From Castellaniella sp036379515 (lineage in GTDB: Bacteria; Pseudomonadota; Gammaproteobacteria; Burkholderiales; Burkholderiaceae_B), in contig NZ_DASVGN010000027.1 of assembly GCF_036379515.1 (NCBI RefSeq), forward strand, positions 184,399-248,398: 64,000 nt of DNA, written 5' to 3'. This document shows, in pieces, positions 47,113 to 55,371 of this stretch. The notes beneath the pieces were generated by a model, which was not told the origin of the DNA, did no database searches, and saw only the letters and a program-made list of their open reading frames with translations. The position numbers and the translations under genes are program-made. The first letter of the stretch is position 1. Each line of letters starts with the position of its first letter.

Positions 47113-49888
47113 GGTTGCCCTCACTGGTGGATACGCCCGCCATCAGAGCCCGGACGACGCGCTCCATCTGCATGCTGCGCGAACCCTTCACGAGAATATG
47201 ACCAGGGCGAGCGGCCAGTACTTCGGGCAGCAGAGACTCCAGCGTGTCGAAAGATCTTGCCTGCGGCCCGAATGCCTCAGCGGCTCCTTGCGACGCCTGC
47301 CCCAAGGTCAGCAACAGATCCACGCCCCGTTCGCGAGCATAGGCCCCCACTTCGGCGTGCATGGAGGGCCCCTGGTCACCGACCTCTGCCATATCTCCGA
47401 GCACCAGGATACGCCGACCATCAAGTCCTGCGAGCACGTCAATGGCGGCACGCACGGAATCGGGGTTGGCATTGTAGGTGTCGTCGATGAGCTGGAAGCC
47501 ATCCGCCAGCGCGCGCGGCTGCATGCGCCCCCTGACCGGCATGAAACCTGCAAGTCCGGCCACGATGGCGCTGGCCGGCGCCCCGGCGACCCAGGCACAC
47601 GTGGCCGCTGCCAGGGCATTGTGCAAATTATGGCGTCCTGGCGCATGCAAGGCGACCGAGACGGCCTCGCGGCCCAGATGCAGACGGAATTCCGTGTGAT
47701 CCGTGCCTGCATGGACTTGCGACGCCCGCACATCGGCCTCCGCCGAGAAGCCGAAACGACGCACCGCCTTGCCCACTGCCAATTCCTGCCACACTGCACG
47801 ATGAGCATCGTCGGCAGGAAACACGGCCGTCCCGGACGCCGGGAGCGATGCAATCACGGCACCGTTCTCACGCGCCACGGCATCGACCGTGGCCATGAAT
47901 TCCTGATGCTCACGCTGGGCGTTGTTGATCAGCGCCACCGTAGGTTGCGCAATCGCAGCCAGCACGGCAATCTCGCCGGGGTGATTCATGCCGAGTTCGA
48001 GCACCGCCGCCCGATGGGCGGGCGCCAGACGCAGGACGGACAGTGGAACGCCAATGTCGTTATTGAAATTGCCTTCTGTCGCCAGCCGGCCTTCTTCACC
48101 CACCCAGGCCGCCAGGATCGAGCTGATCATTTCCTTGGTCGTGGTCTTGCCGTTGCTGCCGGTCACGGCAATGACGGGCAGCGAGAACAGACTGCGCCAG
48201 ACCGTCGCCAACCGTTGCAACGCCTGCCGAGTATCCCCCAACACAATCTGTGTGAGGGTGGCCTCGGGCACCGGATGGGCGACCACCGCCGCGCGCGCCC
48301 CCGCCCGTGCAGCGGCCTGCAGGTAATCGTGACCATCGAAATGGGGCCCTTGCAAGGCCAGGAACAGATCCCCCGACTTCAAGCTGCGCGTGTCCGTCGA
48401 CAGCTGGGCCCCTTGTTGCCAGGTCAGCGCAAAGCGCGCCCACTCGCGATCATCGAAAGGACTGCGTACGTGATTGACTTCTTGATAGGTTTCGTGGCCC
48501 TTGCCCGCCAACAGGACGACGTCACGTTCGCCCGCCCGCCAGATGGCGCGAAGAATCGCGCAGGCACGATCGACCTCGACGTCCGGGTGCCCAGGCATCC
48601 CGGCCACGATGGCCGCTATGATGGCTTCGGGAACCTCAGTCCTGGGGTTGTCGGTCGTGACAACGGCGACATCTGCCAGCCGAGCCGCGATCGCACCCAT
48701 CAGCGGACGCTTGCCCGTATCGCGATCTCCGCCGCATCCGAACACGCATACCAGCCGGCCGCCCCGCTCACGAGCCACGGGTTGCAGCGCCACCAGCACG
48801 CGCTCGAGCGCGTCTGGCGTATGCGCGTAATCCACGACTACCAGCGCCTGCGGGTGCGCTGAGCTCACCCCCCCCAGCGCATTCACGACTTGCAGGCGTC
48901 CGGGAACCGGCTGCAGCACCGCCAGCGCGCGCGCCGTCCGGCTCAAACCCCATCCCAGCTCGCGCAGCACGCCGGCCACCAGCAAAAGGTTCGACACATT
49001 GTGCTCACCGACCAGGTGAGTCAGAATCTGCGCATTGCCATCTGGGGTCACCAGCCTGAACACCAGGCCATCGGAGCCATGCTGCAGATCCTCGGCGCGA
49101 AAAGCTGCCGTTGCATGCGCCTTCAGGCTATAGCCCACCCGATGCCCGGATGGGGCCTGTGTCTCCAGAAGCTCCAGGCCCGCAGCGTCGTCGGCATTGA
49201 TGACCGCACCGCGCATGCCTGCACGGCTGAACAATAGGAACTTGGCCTCTTTGTAGCGCTGCAAAGTGCCGTGATAATCGAGATGATCCCGGGTCAGGTT
49301 CGTGAACCCCGCCACCTGAATCCGCACGCCGTCCAGACGGCCCTGGGCCAGGCCGATCGAAGACGCTTCGATCGCTGCGGCCATCCCACCTGCGCGCTGA
49401 ATCGCGGCCAGACTGCGATGAACCGTGATCACATCGGGCGTAGTCAGCACACCCCCAAGATTGCTGCCGTCGGGAAGCGTCACTCCCAGGGTCCCGATCG
49501 TGCCACAAGGCATCCCTTCAGAGCCCAGCGCCGCTGCAATCCACTGAACCGTGGACGTCTTGCCATTCGTGCCCGTCACGGCAATGACCGTGAGCGCATC
49601 CGAAGGCCGGCCATACCAGAGGTGGGCGATCTCACCCAGCAGAGACTGCAGATCGGGGACCGACAGCACGGGAACCCGGTCAGGCACCGGCTGATCCGAC
49701 CCCGCCTGGCACACAATGGCGGCCGCTCCCGCGTCAGCGGCGACCTGCATGTAGGTCCGTCCATCCGCTGCAATCCCAGGGCAGGCAAAAAACACATCAC
49801 CGGAGTGGATCTGACGAGAGTCCAGGAAGAGATCTGCTCCCCGTTCGACCCGCTCGTCCAGCCAGGTCATGATGTCAAGAATATTCAT
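47102..49888 (-). CDS. murEF: MurE-MurF fusion: meso-DAP-adding and D-Ala-D-Ala-adding ligase
   Basis: 928 residues carrying two consecutive Mur ligases in one chain. MurE half (1 to about 490): P-loop AVTGTNGKTSTVQW with K110, and DNPR at 413-416, the motif for meso-diaminopimelate. MurF half (about 490-928): begins near W-Q-Q-G-A-Q-L-S-T-D-T-R, with P-loop VTGSNGKTTTKEM at K581 and DDTYNANPDSVRAAI. No stop codon or frameshift separates them. It therefore does two successive cytoplasmic steps, adding meso-DAP and then D-Ala-D-Ala. A natural MurE-MurF fusion is known in Bordetella, which supports the family placement. Confidence 0.96.
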   Translation of the reverse strand: MNILDIMTWLDERVERGADLFLDSRQIHSGDVFFACPGIAADGRTYMQVAADAGAAAIVCQAGSDQPVPDRVPVLSVPDLQSLLGEIAHLWYGRPSDALTVIAVTGTNGKTSTVQWIAAALGSEGMPCGTIGTLGVTLPDGSNLGGVLTTPDVITVHRSLAAIQRAGGMAAAIEASSIGLAQGRLDGVRIQVAGFTNLTRDHLDYHGTLQRYKEAKFLLFSRAGMRGAVINADDAAGLELLETQAPSGHRVGYSLKAHATAAFRAEDLQHGSDGLVFRLVTPDGNAQILTHLVGEHNVSNLLLVAGVLRELGWGLSRTARALAVLQPVPGRLQVVNALGGVSSAHPQALVVVDYAHTPDALERVLVALQPVARERGGRLVCVFGCGGDRDTGKRPLMGAIAARLADVAVVTTDNPRTEVPEAIIAAIVAGMPGHPDVEVDRACAILRAIWRAGERDVVLLAGKGHETYQEVNHVRSPFDDREWARFALTWQQGAQLSTDTRSLKSGDLFLALQGPHFDGHDYLQAAARAGARAAVVAHPVPEATLTQIVLGDTRQALQRLATVWRSLFSLPVIAVTGSNGKTTTKEMISSILAAWVGEEGRLATEGNFNNDIGVPLSVLRLAPAHRAAVLELGMNHPGEIAVLAAIAQPTVALINNAQREHQEFMATVDAVARENGAVIASLPASGTAVFPADDAHRAVWQELAVGKAVRRFGFSAEADVRASQVHAGTDHTEFRLHLGREAVSVALHAPGRHNLHNALAAATCAWVAGAPASAIVAGLAGFMPVRGRMQPRALADGFQLIDDTYNANPDSVRAAIDVLAGLDGRRILVLGDMAEVGDQGPSMHAEVGAYARERGVDLLLTLGQASQGAAEAFGPQARSFDTLESLLPEVLAARPGHILVKGSRSMQMERVVRALMAGVSTSEGNHAA

Positions 49889-51621
49889 CGTGCGTGTCTC
49901 CCCTGATCCGCCACGGCCACCAGGGAATCCACTGGGACATCCGGCCGCACCCCAAGACGGCGCAGGGTGCTCGAAACGATATCGGAAAACACGGGTGCGG
50001 CTACACGGCCGCCATAATACCCCCCTGCCATAGGTTCATCGATGGAAACGGCCACCACAATGCGAGGATTTGAAACAGGCGCAAAGCCGACGAACGAACC
50101 CCGGTATTTGGTGCGGCTGTACTGGCCGTTGATGATCTTGCGTGCGGTCCCGCTCTTGCCGGCCACACGGTAGCCTTGAACCTGAGCCAGCTTGGCCCCG
50201 TCCGGTCCCGCTGCCGCTTCCAGGTAGGTGCGCATCAGATGCGTGACCCACGGCGTATAGACCTGTGTGCTGGTGGGTTTGCCGTCCCGACGCAGCAACG
50301 ACAGCGACACCATGTCACCATCCCGTGCGAAGGCGGTATAGGCATGCGCCACCTGGATGAGAGACACCGACAGGCCATAGCCATAGGCCATGGTGGCGCG
50401 TTCGATGGGGCGCCACCGCTGCCAGGGCCTGAGCCGACCGGCAGCCATACCCGGAAAATTCGCTTGGGGAACCCGACCAAAGCCGAGCTGAGAAAATTTG
50501 GCCCACATATCCTGGGACGACAGCAGCTCGGAGATCATGGTCATCCCCACATTGCTGGAATGCTGAATGATCCCTCCGACGTTCAAGGTGCCGAAGTGCC
50601 CCACATCGGAGATCAACGCGCCCTGGTAGCGATAGCGCCCATTGCCGGTGTCGAACAGCGTCGTGGGGGTGATCCTGCCCTCGTCAAGCGCAAGCGACGC
50701 GGTAAAGGGCTTCATGATGGAGCCCGGTTCAAAGGTGTCGGTCACCACGCGGTTGCGCAGAGCAGGCCCTGTGCGCTGCGACACGTCGTTGGGGTCGTAG
50801 GACGGCAGGTTGACCATGGCCAGCACTTCACCCGTGCGCGCGTCCAGCACGATCGCCGCCCCGCCCTTGGCCTGGTGCTGTTCGATGGATTCCTTGAGCG
50901 CCGTGTAAGTGTCGAACTGAATACCCGCATCGATGGAAAGCTGAAGGTTCTGACCGTCCACGGCCGGAATCGCGGCCTGCACGTCCTCGACAACGCGGCC
51001 CAGGCGGTCCTTGATCACGCGCCTGGACCCCGGTTGCCCAGAGAGCTGATCGTTGAAGGCCAGTTCTATTCCTTCGATGCCGCGATCCTCTATGTTGGTG
51101 AAGCCCACCACGTGGGCCATGACCTCGCCCTCAGGATAGAAGCGCCGCGTCTCGTCGAGCTGCTGCACGCCCGGGATCTTCAACTTCTGGATCTGCTGTG
51201 CCACGTCCAACGGCACCTGGCGCTGGAGATACACAAAATTCTTGTCCTCGTCTTGCGTGCGCTGCTGAATGTCACGCGCATCGACGCCCAGAAGCCGCGA
51301 AAGCTCAGCCACCTGTTCAGGTGTCGCCTTATGAAAATCTTCAGGGATGGCCCAGATCGCTTTGGCCGGAACGCTGGAGGCCAGCACGACCGAGCCACTG
51401 CGATCGAAGATCTTGCCGCGCACGGCCGGCAGGACCAGCGTGCGCTCGTAGCGCTTTTCGCCTTGCCGCAGCAGAAACTCATTGGACAGGATCTGCACGT
51501 TCAGGGCCTTGGCCACCAATGCACACAAGGCCAGCCCCAAGACGATGAGGACCAGCCGCGCGCGCCAGAACGAAGGCTTGGACGACAGCACCGGGCTGTC
51601 ATGGAAACCAAACCGCTTCAT
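49885..51621 (-). CDS. ftsI: Septal peptidoglycan transpeptidase FtsI (PBP3)
   Basis: 578 residues. One N-terminal helix (about 20-40), a pedestal domain, then the penicillin-binding transpeptidase domain with SxxK (EPGSIMKPF), SxN (QHSSNVGM) and KSGT (VAGKSGTARK). Cross-links septal peptidoglycan with FtsW. Overlaps ftsL and murEF by 4 bases on each side. Confidence 0.97.
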   Translation of the reverse strand: MKRFGFHDSPVLSSKPSFWRARLVLIVLGLALCALVAKALNVQILSNEFLLRQGEKRYERTLVLPAVRGKIFDRSGSVVLASSVPAKAIWAIPEDFHKATPEQVAELSRLLGVDARDIQQRTQDEDKNFVYLQRQVPLDVAQQIQKLKIPGVQQLDETRRFYPEGEVMAHVVGFTNIEDRGIEGIELAFNDQLSGQPGSRRVIKDRLGRVVEDVQAAIPAVDGQNLQLSIDAGIQFDTYTALKESIEQHQAKGGAAIVLDARTGEVLAMVNLPSYDPNDVSQRTGPALRNRVVTDTFEPGSIMKPFTASLALDEGRITPTTLFDTGNGRYRYQGALISDVGHFGTLNVGGIIQHSSNVGMTMISELLSSQDMWAKFSQLGFGRVPQANFPGMAAGRLRPWQRWRPIERATMAYGYGLSVSLIQVAHAYTAFARDGDMVSLSLLRRDGKPTSTQVYTPWVTHLMRTYLEAAAGPDGAKLAQVQGYRVAGKSGTARKIINGQYSRTKYRGSFVGFAPVSNPRIVVAVSIDEPMAGGYYGGRVAAPVFSDIVSSTLRRLGVRPDVPVDSLVAVADQGRHAR

Positions 51622-51920
51622 GGCTGGCCTCCTTGTGAAGACACTTGCGGCGAGAGCGGGGGCTCCTGCAAATAGATCGTGCGCCCCGGCGTGACCGGAA
51701 CCAGGTGCAATTCAGTGCGTGCCAGCTCGTCGATCCGGGCGTTGCGCGCGAGCTCGGCTCGCTGCAACTGCAGGCGGCGCCACTCTATGTCCAGTTCGTG
51801 CGCCTGCGACTTGAGCCGCTCGGAGGCCACGAACAATTCGCGCGTCTGGAACCGCACCGTCACCAGAGAAATGGCGGATGCCATCAGCATGACGGTCAGC
51901 AGGACCGCAAGCCGCATCAT
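51618..51920 (-). CDS. ftsL: Cell division protein FtsL
   Basis: 100 residues. A short N-terminus, one membrane helix (about 4-22, LAVLLTVMLMASAISLV) and a periplasmic coiled coil rich in R, L, E and A. Forms FtsQLB and activates FtsWI. Identification rests on position and shape because FtsL is poorly conserved. Overlaps rsmH and ftsI by 4 bases each. Confidence 0.93.
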   Translation of the reverse strand: MMRLAVLLTVMLMASAISLVTVRFQTRELFVASERLKSQAHELDIEWRRLQLQRAELARNARIDELARTELHLVPVTPGRTIYLQEPPLSPQVSSQGGQP

Positions 51921-52972
51921 CGATGCTTCCTTCGCCCTGCCGGGCGTGCACTGGCCTGCCCCGGGCGGTGTACGAAGCCCTGGGCGCGTTCCAGACTCAA
52001 GGGCTCACGAGTGCGTTGCGCGACCCGCAGCACGGCCGAGCGCGCACGCACGTTTTCTCCCACTTCGGCCGCATCGGCCTGGACGCGGCCCAACAGAGTG
52101 ACGTAGGGCTGCGGCATATCTTTTTCGGCGATGGGCAGGCGCGCCTGCTCCTGACCTGGTCGCGCGGCCGCGGCCAGACACTGCTTCACCATGCGATCTT
52201 CCAGCGAATGGAAGCTGATCACGGCCAGCCGCCCTCCGCACCCCAAGCGGCTCAACGCGACCGGGAGGGTGCTCGCGAGCTCCTCAAGCTCTTGATTGAT
52301 GTAAATCCGTATAGCTTGAAAGGTGCGAGTGGCCGGATGTTGACCCTTTTCGCGCGTGCGGACGACACTAGCGACGAGCTGGGCAAGTTCGCCCGTGGTG
52401 TGCAACGGGCGGGATTCGCGGCCCGCAACAATCGCCTTTGCAATCTGGAAAGCAAACCGTTCTTCGCCATAATCTGCGATAACCTCCTTGATCTGGTGCA
52501 CGTCAGCTTCTGCCAACCATTCGGCGGCAGTCTGACCCCGGCTGGTATCCATGCGCATGTCCAATGGACCATCGCGCATGAACGAAAAGCCGCGTTGTGC
52601 ATCGTCGATCTGAGGAGACGACACCCCCAGATCCAGCAACATTCCATCCACGAACGGAATGGAAAAACGATCGAGCTGGTCACCCAGCGTCGCAAAGCCT
52701 TCGTGGACGACCTGCACGCGGGCATCTTCAGCCTGCAAGGCACGCGCCGCCACGATGGCCTCAGGATCTTTGTCGAATACGACCAAACGCGCTCCCGGCG
52801 CCAGGCGCTGCAGCAACAGCCGGCTATGCCCGCCGCGCCCGAACGTACCATCCACATAGATTCCATCGAGCTTGGGCTCGTGCCCATCGCGCGCCGACCG
52901 GCGGCCAAAAACCGGGCTCAACAATGCGTCGATGGCCGGTTCCAGCAGCACGGTACGGTGGGAATACGCCAT
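51917..52972 (-). CDS. rsmH: 16S rRNA (cytosine-1402-N4) methyltransferase RsmH
   Basis: 351 residues. HRTVLLEPAIDAL at the N-terminus, the SAM motif YVDGTFGRGGHSRLLLQRL, DGMLLDLGVSSPQIDDAQRG and RTFQAIRIYINQELEEL are all family landmarks. Methylates N4 of C1402 in the ribosomal P site. Starts 8 bases after the mraZ stop. Confidence 0.97.
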   Translation of the reverse strand: MAYSHRTVLLEPAIDALLSPVFGRRSARDGHEPKLDGIYVDGTFGRGGHSRLLLQRLAPGARLVVFDKDPEAIVAARALQAEDARVQVVHEGFATLGDQLDRFSIPFVDGMLLDLGVSSPQIDDAQRGFSFMRDGPLDMRMDTSRGQTAAEWLAEADVHQIKEVIADYGEERFAFQIAKAIVAGRESRPLHTTGELAQLVASVVRTREKGQHPATRTFQAIRIYINQELEELASTLPVALSRLGCGGRLAVISFHSLEDRMVKQCLAAAARPGQEQARLPIAEKDMPQPYVTLLGRVQADAAEVGENVRARSAVLRVAQRTREPLSLERAQGFVHRPGQASARPAGRRKHR

Positions 52973-52980
52973 GGGCGGGC

Positions 52981-53409
52981 TCAGAAAGAAATTTGCTCAA
53001 GAATCGATGCGTCAAGCTTGTTCACATCCTCGACACTGCGGGCCTCCCATGTCACGCGATCCCACAGTTCAAAGTTCGACCCCAACCCCAACAGCATGAC
53101 CTCGCGGTCCAGCCGCGCGGCCACACGCAATTCAGGCGCCACCAGAATGCGGCCGGCACCATCCATCTCGACATCCTGTGCACTTCCCAGGAGCAAGCGC
53201 TGCAATGCCCGCGCATTGGCAGGCAAGGCGGCAATCTGCTCCCGCTTGGATTCCCAGACGGAACGCGGGTAGAGAAGCAGGCACCCATCAGGGTGGCGGG
53301 TCAGGGTCAAACGTCCCTCTTCGTCAGACTGCAGCACGTCACGATGCCGGGCCGGAATCGACATCCGGCCTTTGGCATCCAACGTGAGTGCGCTGCTTCC
53401 CTGAAACAC
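52981..53409 (-). CDS. mraZ: Transcriptional regulator MraZ
   Basis: 142 residues from GTG 53409. The protein then begins FQGSSALTLDAKGRMSIPAR, the usual MraZ N-terminus, and GGGAGGA lies about 8 bases upstream. An ATG at 53430 would add seven residues (KWEEPLV) but overlaps the operator and has no good ribosome site. Two AbrB-like (DAKGR and DGAGRILVAPELR) halves form the DNA-binding ring. MraZ represses its own operon by binding repeats upstream. Confidence 0.93.
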   Translation of the reverse strand: MFQGSSALTLDAKGRMSIPARHRDVLQSDEEGRLTLTRHPDGCLLLYPRSVWESKREQIAALPANARALQRLLLGSAQDVEMDGAGRILVAPELRVAARLDREVMLLGLGSNFELWDRVTWEARSVEDVNKLDASILEQISF

Positions 53410-53420
53410 GAGGGGTTCCT

Positions 53421-53455
53421 CCCACTTCATGACACAAAAAACTACTTTCGCCCAC
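53421..53455 (-). promoter_or_regulatory. Predicted MraZ operator, four 10-base-phased repeats
   Basis: Reading the minus strand from 53455: GTGGG, CGAAA, GTAGT, TTTTT, GTGTC, ATGAA, GTGGG. The four GT-rich pentamers start exactly 10 bases apart; the outer two are perfect GTGGG and the inner two degenerate. MraZ is known to bind phased GTGGG/TGGGN repeats. They run from the -10 to the ribosome site. Confidence 0.65.
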
Positions 53456-53482
53456 TCTAAGTGATGTATTTGCGCCGGTCAA
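53454..53482 (-). promoter_or_regulatory. Predicted promoter of the dcw cluster (PmraZ)
   Basis: TTGACC (53482-53477), 17 bases, TAGAGT (53459-53454). The -10 overlaps the first GTGGG repeat, so MraZ bound there could block RNA polymerase. Predicted start about 53447. Confidence 0.6.
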
Positions 53483-53722
53483 GAGGCTTTTTGAAATTTA
53501 ATCAATGACAACAAGCACTTACATCCGATCCAAGCCCTATGCTATAAAAATAATCACGTGAAAAATCAATGGATTGGGACAAGAACTCAAAGTTCTTTAT
53601 CATGAACTGAACCCCACCGGCCGGCCCCAATCCATCTGCCCGCTGACAGTCTCGACGAGTGCACCAGGAAACCGTCAGAAAAGCGGCGCCACGCGTGGGT
53701 CGGTCCCTGCTTCAACCCCCAA
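53483..53722. other. Intergenic stretch between mraZ and the binding-protein gene
   Basis: Together with the promoters on each side, about 440 bases lack a gene. This middle part is AT-richer near 53490-53610 than the genome average. I see no convincing coding frame, RNA or long repeat; it is probably promoter-proximal DNA for two divergent transcripts. Confidence 0.5.
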
Positions 53723-53751
53723 TTGACAGGCCTGGCGCGACACTATGTAAT
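53723..53751 (+). promoter_or_regulatory. Strong sigma-70 promoter of the ABC binding-protein gene
   Basis: Perfect -35 TTGACA (53723-53728), 17-base spacer, TGTAAT -10 (53746-53751, five of six). Leader of about 110 bases to the ATG at 53868, which is preceded by AAAGGAG (53853-53859). Confidence 0.75.
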
Positions 53752-53867
53752 GAGTTCGCAGCTCACAAAGCTGTCACAAAAGCGCGCCCATCCAGGACGC
53801 CGGACTCGAAAGCATCCGAGCCAGCCTTTATCTGTGCCACCGCTGTCAACAGAAAGGAGTCACTCTC

Positions 53868-55217
53868 ATGTCGGATCGTTCCCCTCGTACCCCTTCACGC
53901 CGCCAATTCCTGCAATCTGCAGGCGCCGCCGGTGGGGCCCTTGCGCTGACCGGCGCGCTTCCGCTGCGGCAGGCATTCGCTGCCGACACCCCGCCCGCCA
54001 TCAATCTGGGGCAGGTGTCCACCATGACGGGTTCGGCCGCCGAATTCGGTCCCTACTATCGCGATGCCGTGCAATTGGCCGTCAACCACGTCAACGCCGC
54101 AGCCAAAGAAGCCTTCGGCGGGCCCATCATCGCCAACCACATTACGGTCGACAGCGCCACACTCCCCACCGTGGGCGTGCAAGCAGCTCGCCAGATGATC
54201 GACACCCAGCACACGCCGGTCGTGATTTGCGGCTGGTCAAGCGGCGTCACCGTCGCGGTGGCCACGTCCGTCACCATTCCCTCGGGGGTGCTGCAGATCG
54301 CCAACGGCGCCACATCGCCGCTCATCAGCGTGCTGCCAGCTGACGCAAAGGCCGATCTCCTGTTCCGTACCTGCGCTTCGGACGCCCTGCAGGGTGTTGT
54401 GGCCGCGCAGCTGGTCGCGGGCAAGATCGACCCCAAATACAAGTTCCAAAAGGTCTCGACCATCTACATCAACAACCCTTATGGTCAGGGCCTGTCAAAC
54501 TCCTTCGCCAACGCCTTCAAGAAATTGGGCGGTACCGTGCTCGCGCAGGTCCCGCACCCCGAAGAAGTACAGCCGACCTATAAGTCCATGCTGGCGCAGG
54601 CTCTGAAAGACAAGCCCGATCTCCTCATCATCGTGAGCTACCCGGCCCACACCATTTCCATCTGCAAAGAATCCCGCGATACGTTCAACTTCACGAGCTG
54701 GCAGTTCGTCGACGGCAATTCCAGCGTGGACATCATCAAGCAGGTGGGCCAGAAAGACATGGACGGGCACTACGGCACGGCGCCGGGCGAAGACACGTCC
54801 ACGCAGTCGTACAAGGATTTTGCCAAGAACTTCATGGCCGACTTCAAATACGACCATTTCCCGCCCTTCACAACCAGCTCCTACGATGCAGCTCTCGTGG
54901 CTGGCTTGTCCATGGCGGCCGTGGTGGCTGGTGGTCAGAAAGACGCCTCGAAGATCACGGGGGCTGCGCTGCGCGACGAACTACGCAAGGTGTCCAATCC
55001 CCCAGGCGACATGATCGATGGCGGCGATCCAGGCCGTGTCGTCACCATGCTCAAAGAGCTCAAGGCAGGCAAGAAGATCAACTACAACGGGGTGGCCGGT
55101 CCTTGCGACTTCGACAAGAACGGCGACGTGATCACACCGATCAACATCTGGAAATACGAAGGTGACGAGATCAAGACCGTGAAGATGATCCCTGCCAAGG
55201 ACATCCCTACCGCCTGA
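53868..55217 (+). CDS. ABC transporter substrate-binding protein, LivJ/urea-amide type, Tat-exported
   Basis: 449 residues. The leader has a twin-arginine motif (SRRQFLQSAG at about 10-19) and ends near QAFA, so it should be exported folded by Tat. The mature protein is a type I periplasmic binding protein: INLGQVSTMTGSAAEFGPYY, AARQMIDTQHTPVVICGWSS, and the second lobe with YDAALVAGLSMAAVVAGG. Such receptors take branched-chain amino acids, amides, urea or aromatic acids; which is not clear. It converges with the liv permease/ATPase genes at 55372-59178, most likely the rest of the same importer. Strong promoter and ribosome site upstream. Confidence 0.88.
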   Translation: MSDRSPRTPSRRQFLQSAGAAGGALALTGALPLRQAFAADTPPAINLGQVSTMTGSAAEFGPYYRDAVQLAVNHVNAAAKEAFGGPIIANHITVDSATLPTVGVQAARQMIDTQHTPVVICGWSSGVTVAVATSVTIPSGVLQIANGATSPLISVLPADAKADLLFRTCASDALQGVVAAQLVAGKIDPKYKFQKVSTIYINNPYGQGLSNSFANAFKKLGGTVLAQVPHPEEVQPTYKSMLAQALKDKPDLLIIVSYPAHTISICKESRDTFNFTSWQFVDGNSSVDIIKQVGQKDMDGHYGTAPGEDTSTQSYKDFAKNFMADFKYDHFPPFTTSSYDAALVAGLSMAAVVAGGQKDASKITGAALRDELRKVSNPPGDMIDGGDPGRVVTMLKELKAGKKINYNGVAGPCDFDKNGDVITPINIWKYEGDEIKTVKMIPAKDIPTA

Positions 55218-55230
55218 TACGAACGACCCG

Positions 55231-55265
55231 GGGCGCGCCAGCGGATTCCGACCGACGGCGCGCCC
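55231..55265. repeat. GC-rich inverted repeat after the binding-protein gene
   Basis: GGGCGCGCC (55231-55239) and GGCGCGCCC (55257-55265), 17-base loop. It could slow or end transcription between the two convergent units, but no T run follows, so it is not a classical terminator. Confidence 0.4.
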
Positions 55266-55371
55266 GCTCCATCCCTCGATGTCCTTGACGTCAGCCGCGA
55301 GCTCCACGCCATCCACGGTGATGCCCGCGCCCTGGAAGCCGTAGAAACCTGAGCAGGACGCGGCGCAGCGA

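Noticed and set aside
47003..48862. 619-codon open frame on plus, antisense to murEF
   Set aside because: Its composition (R, H, Q and P rich) is that of the reverse of a GC-rich gene, with no domain.
53659..53949. 96-codon plus frame before the binding protein
   Set aside because: It spans the predicted promoter and overlaps the twin-arginine leader in another frame; no ribosome site.
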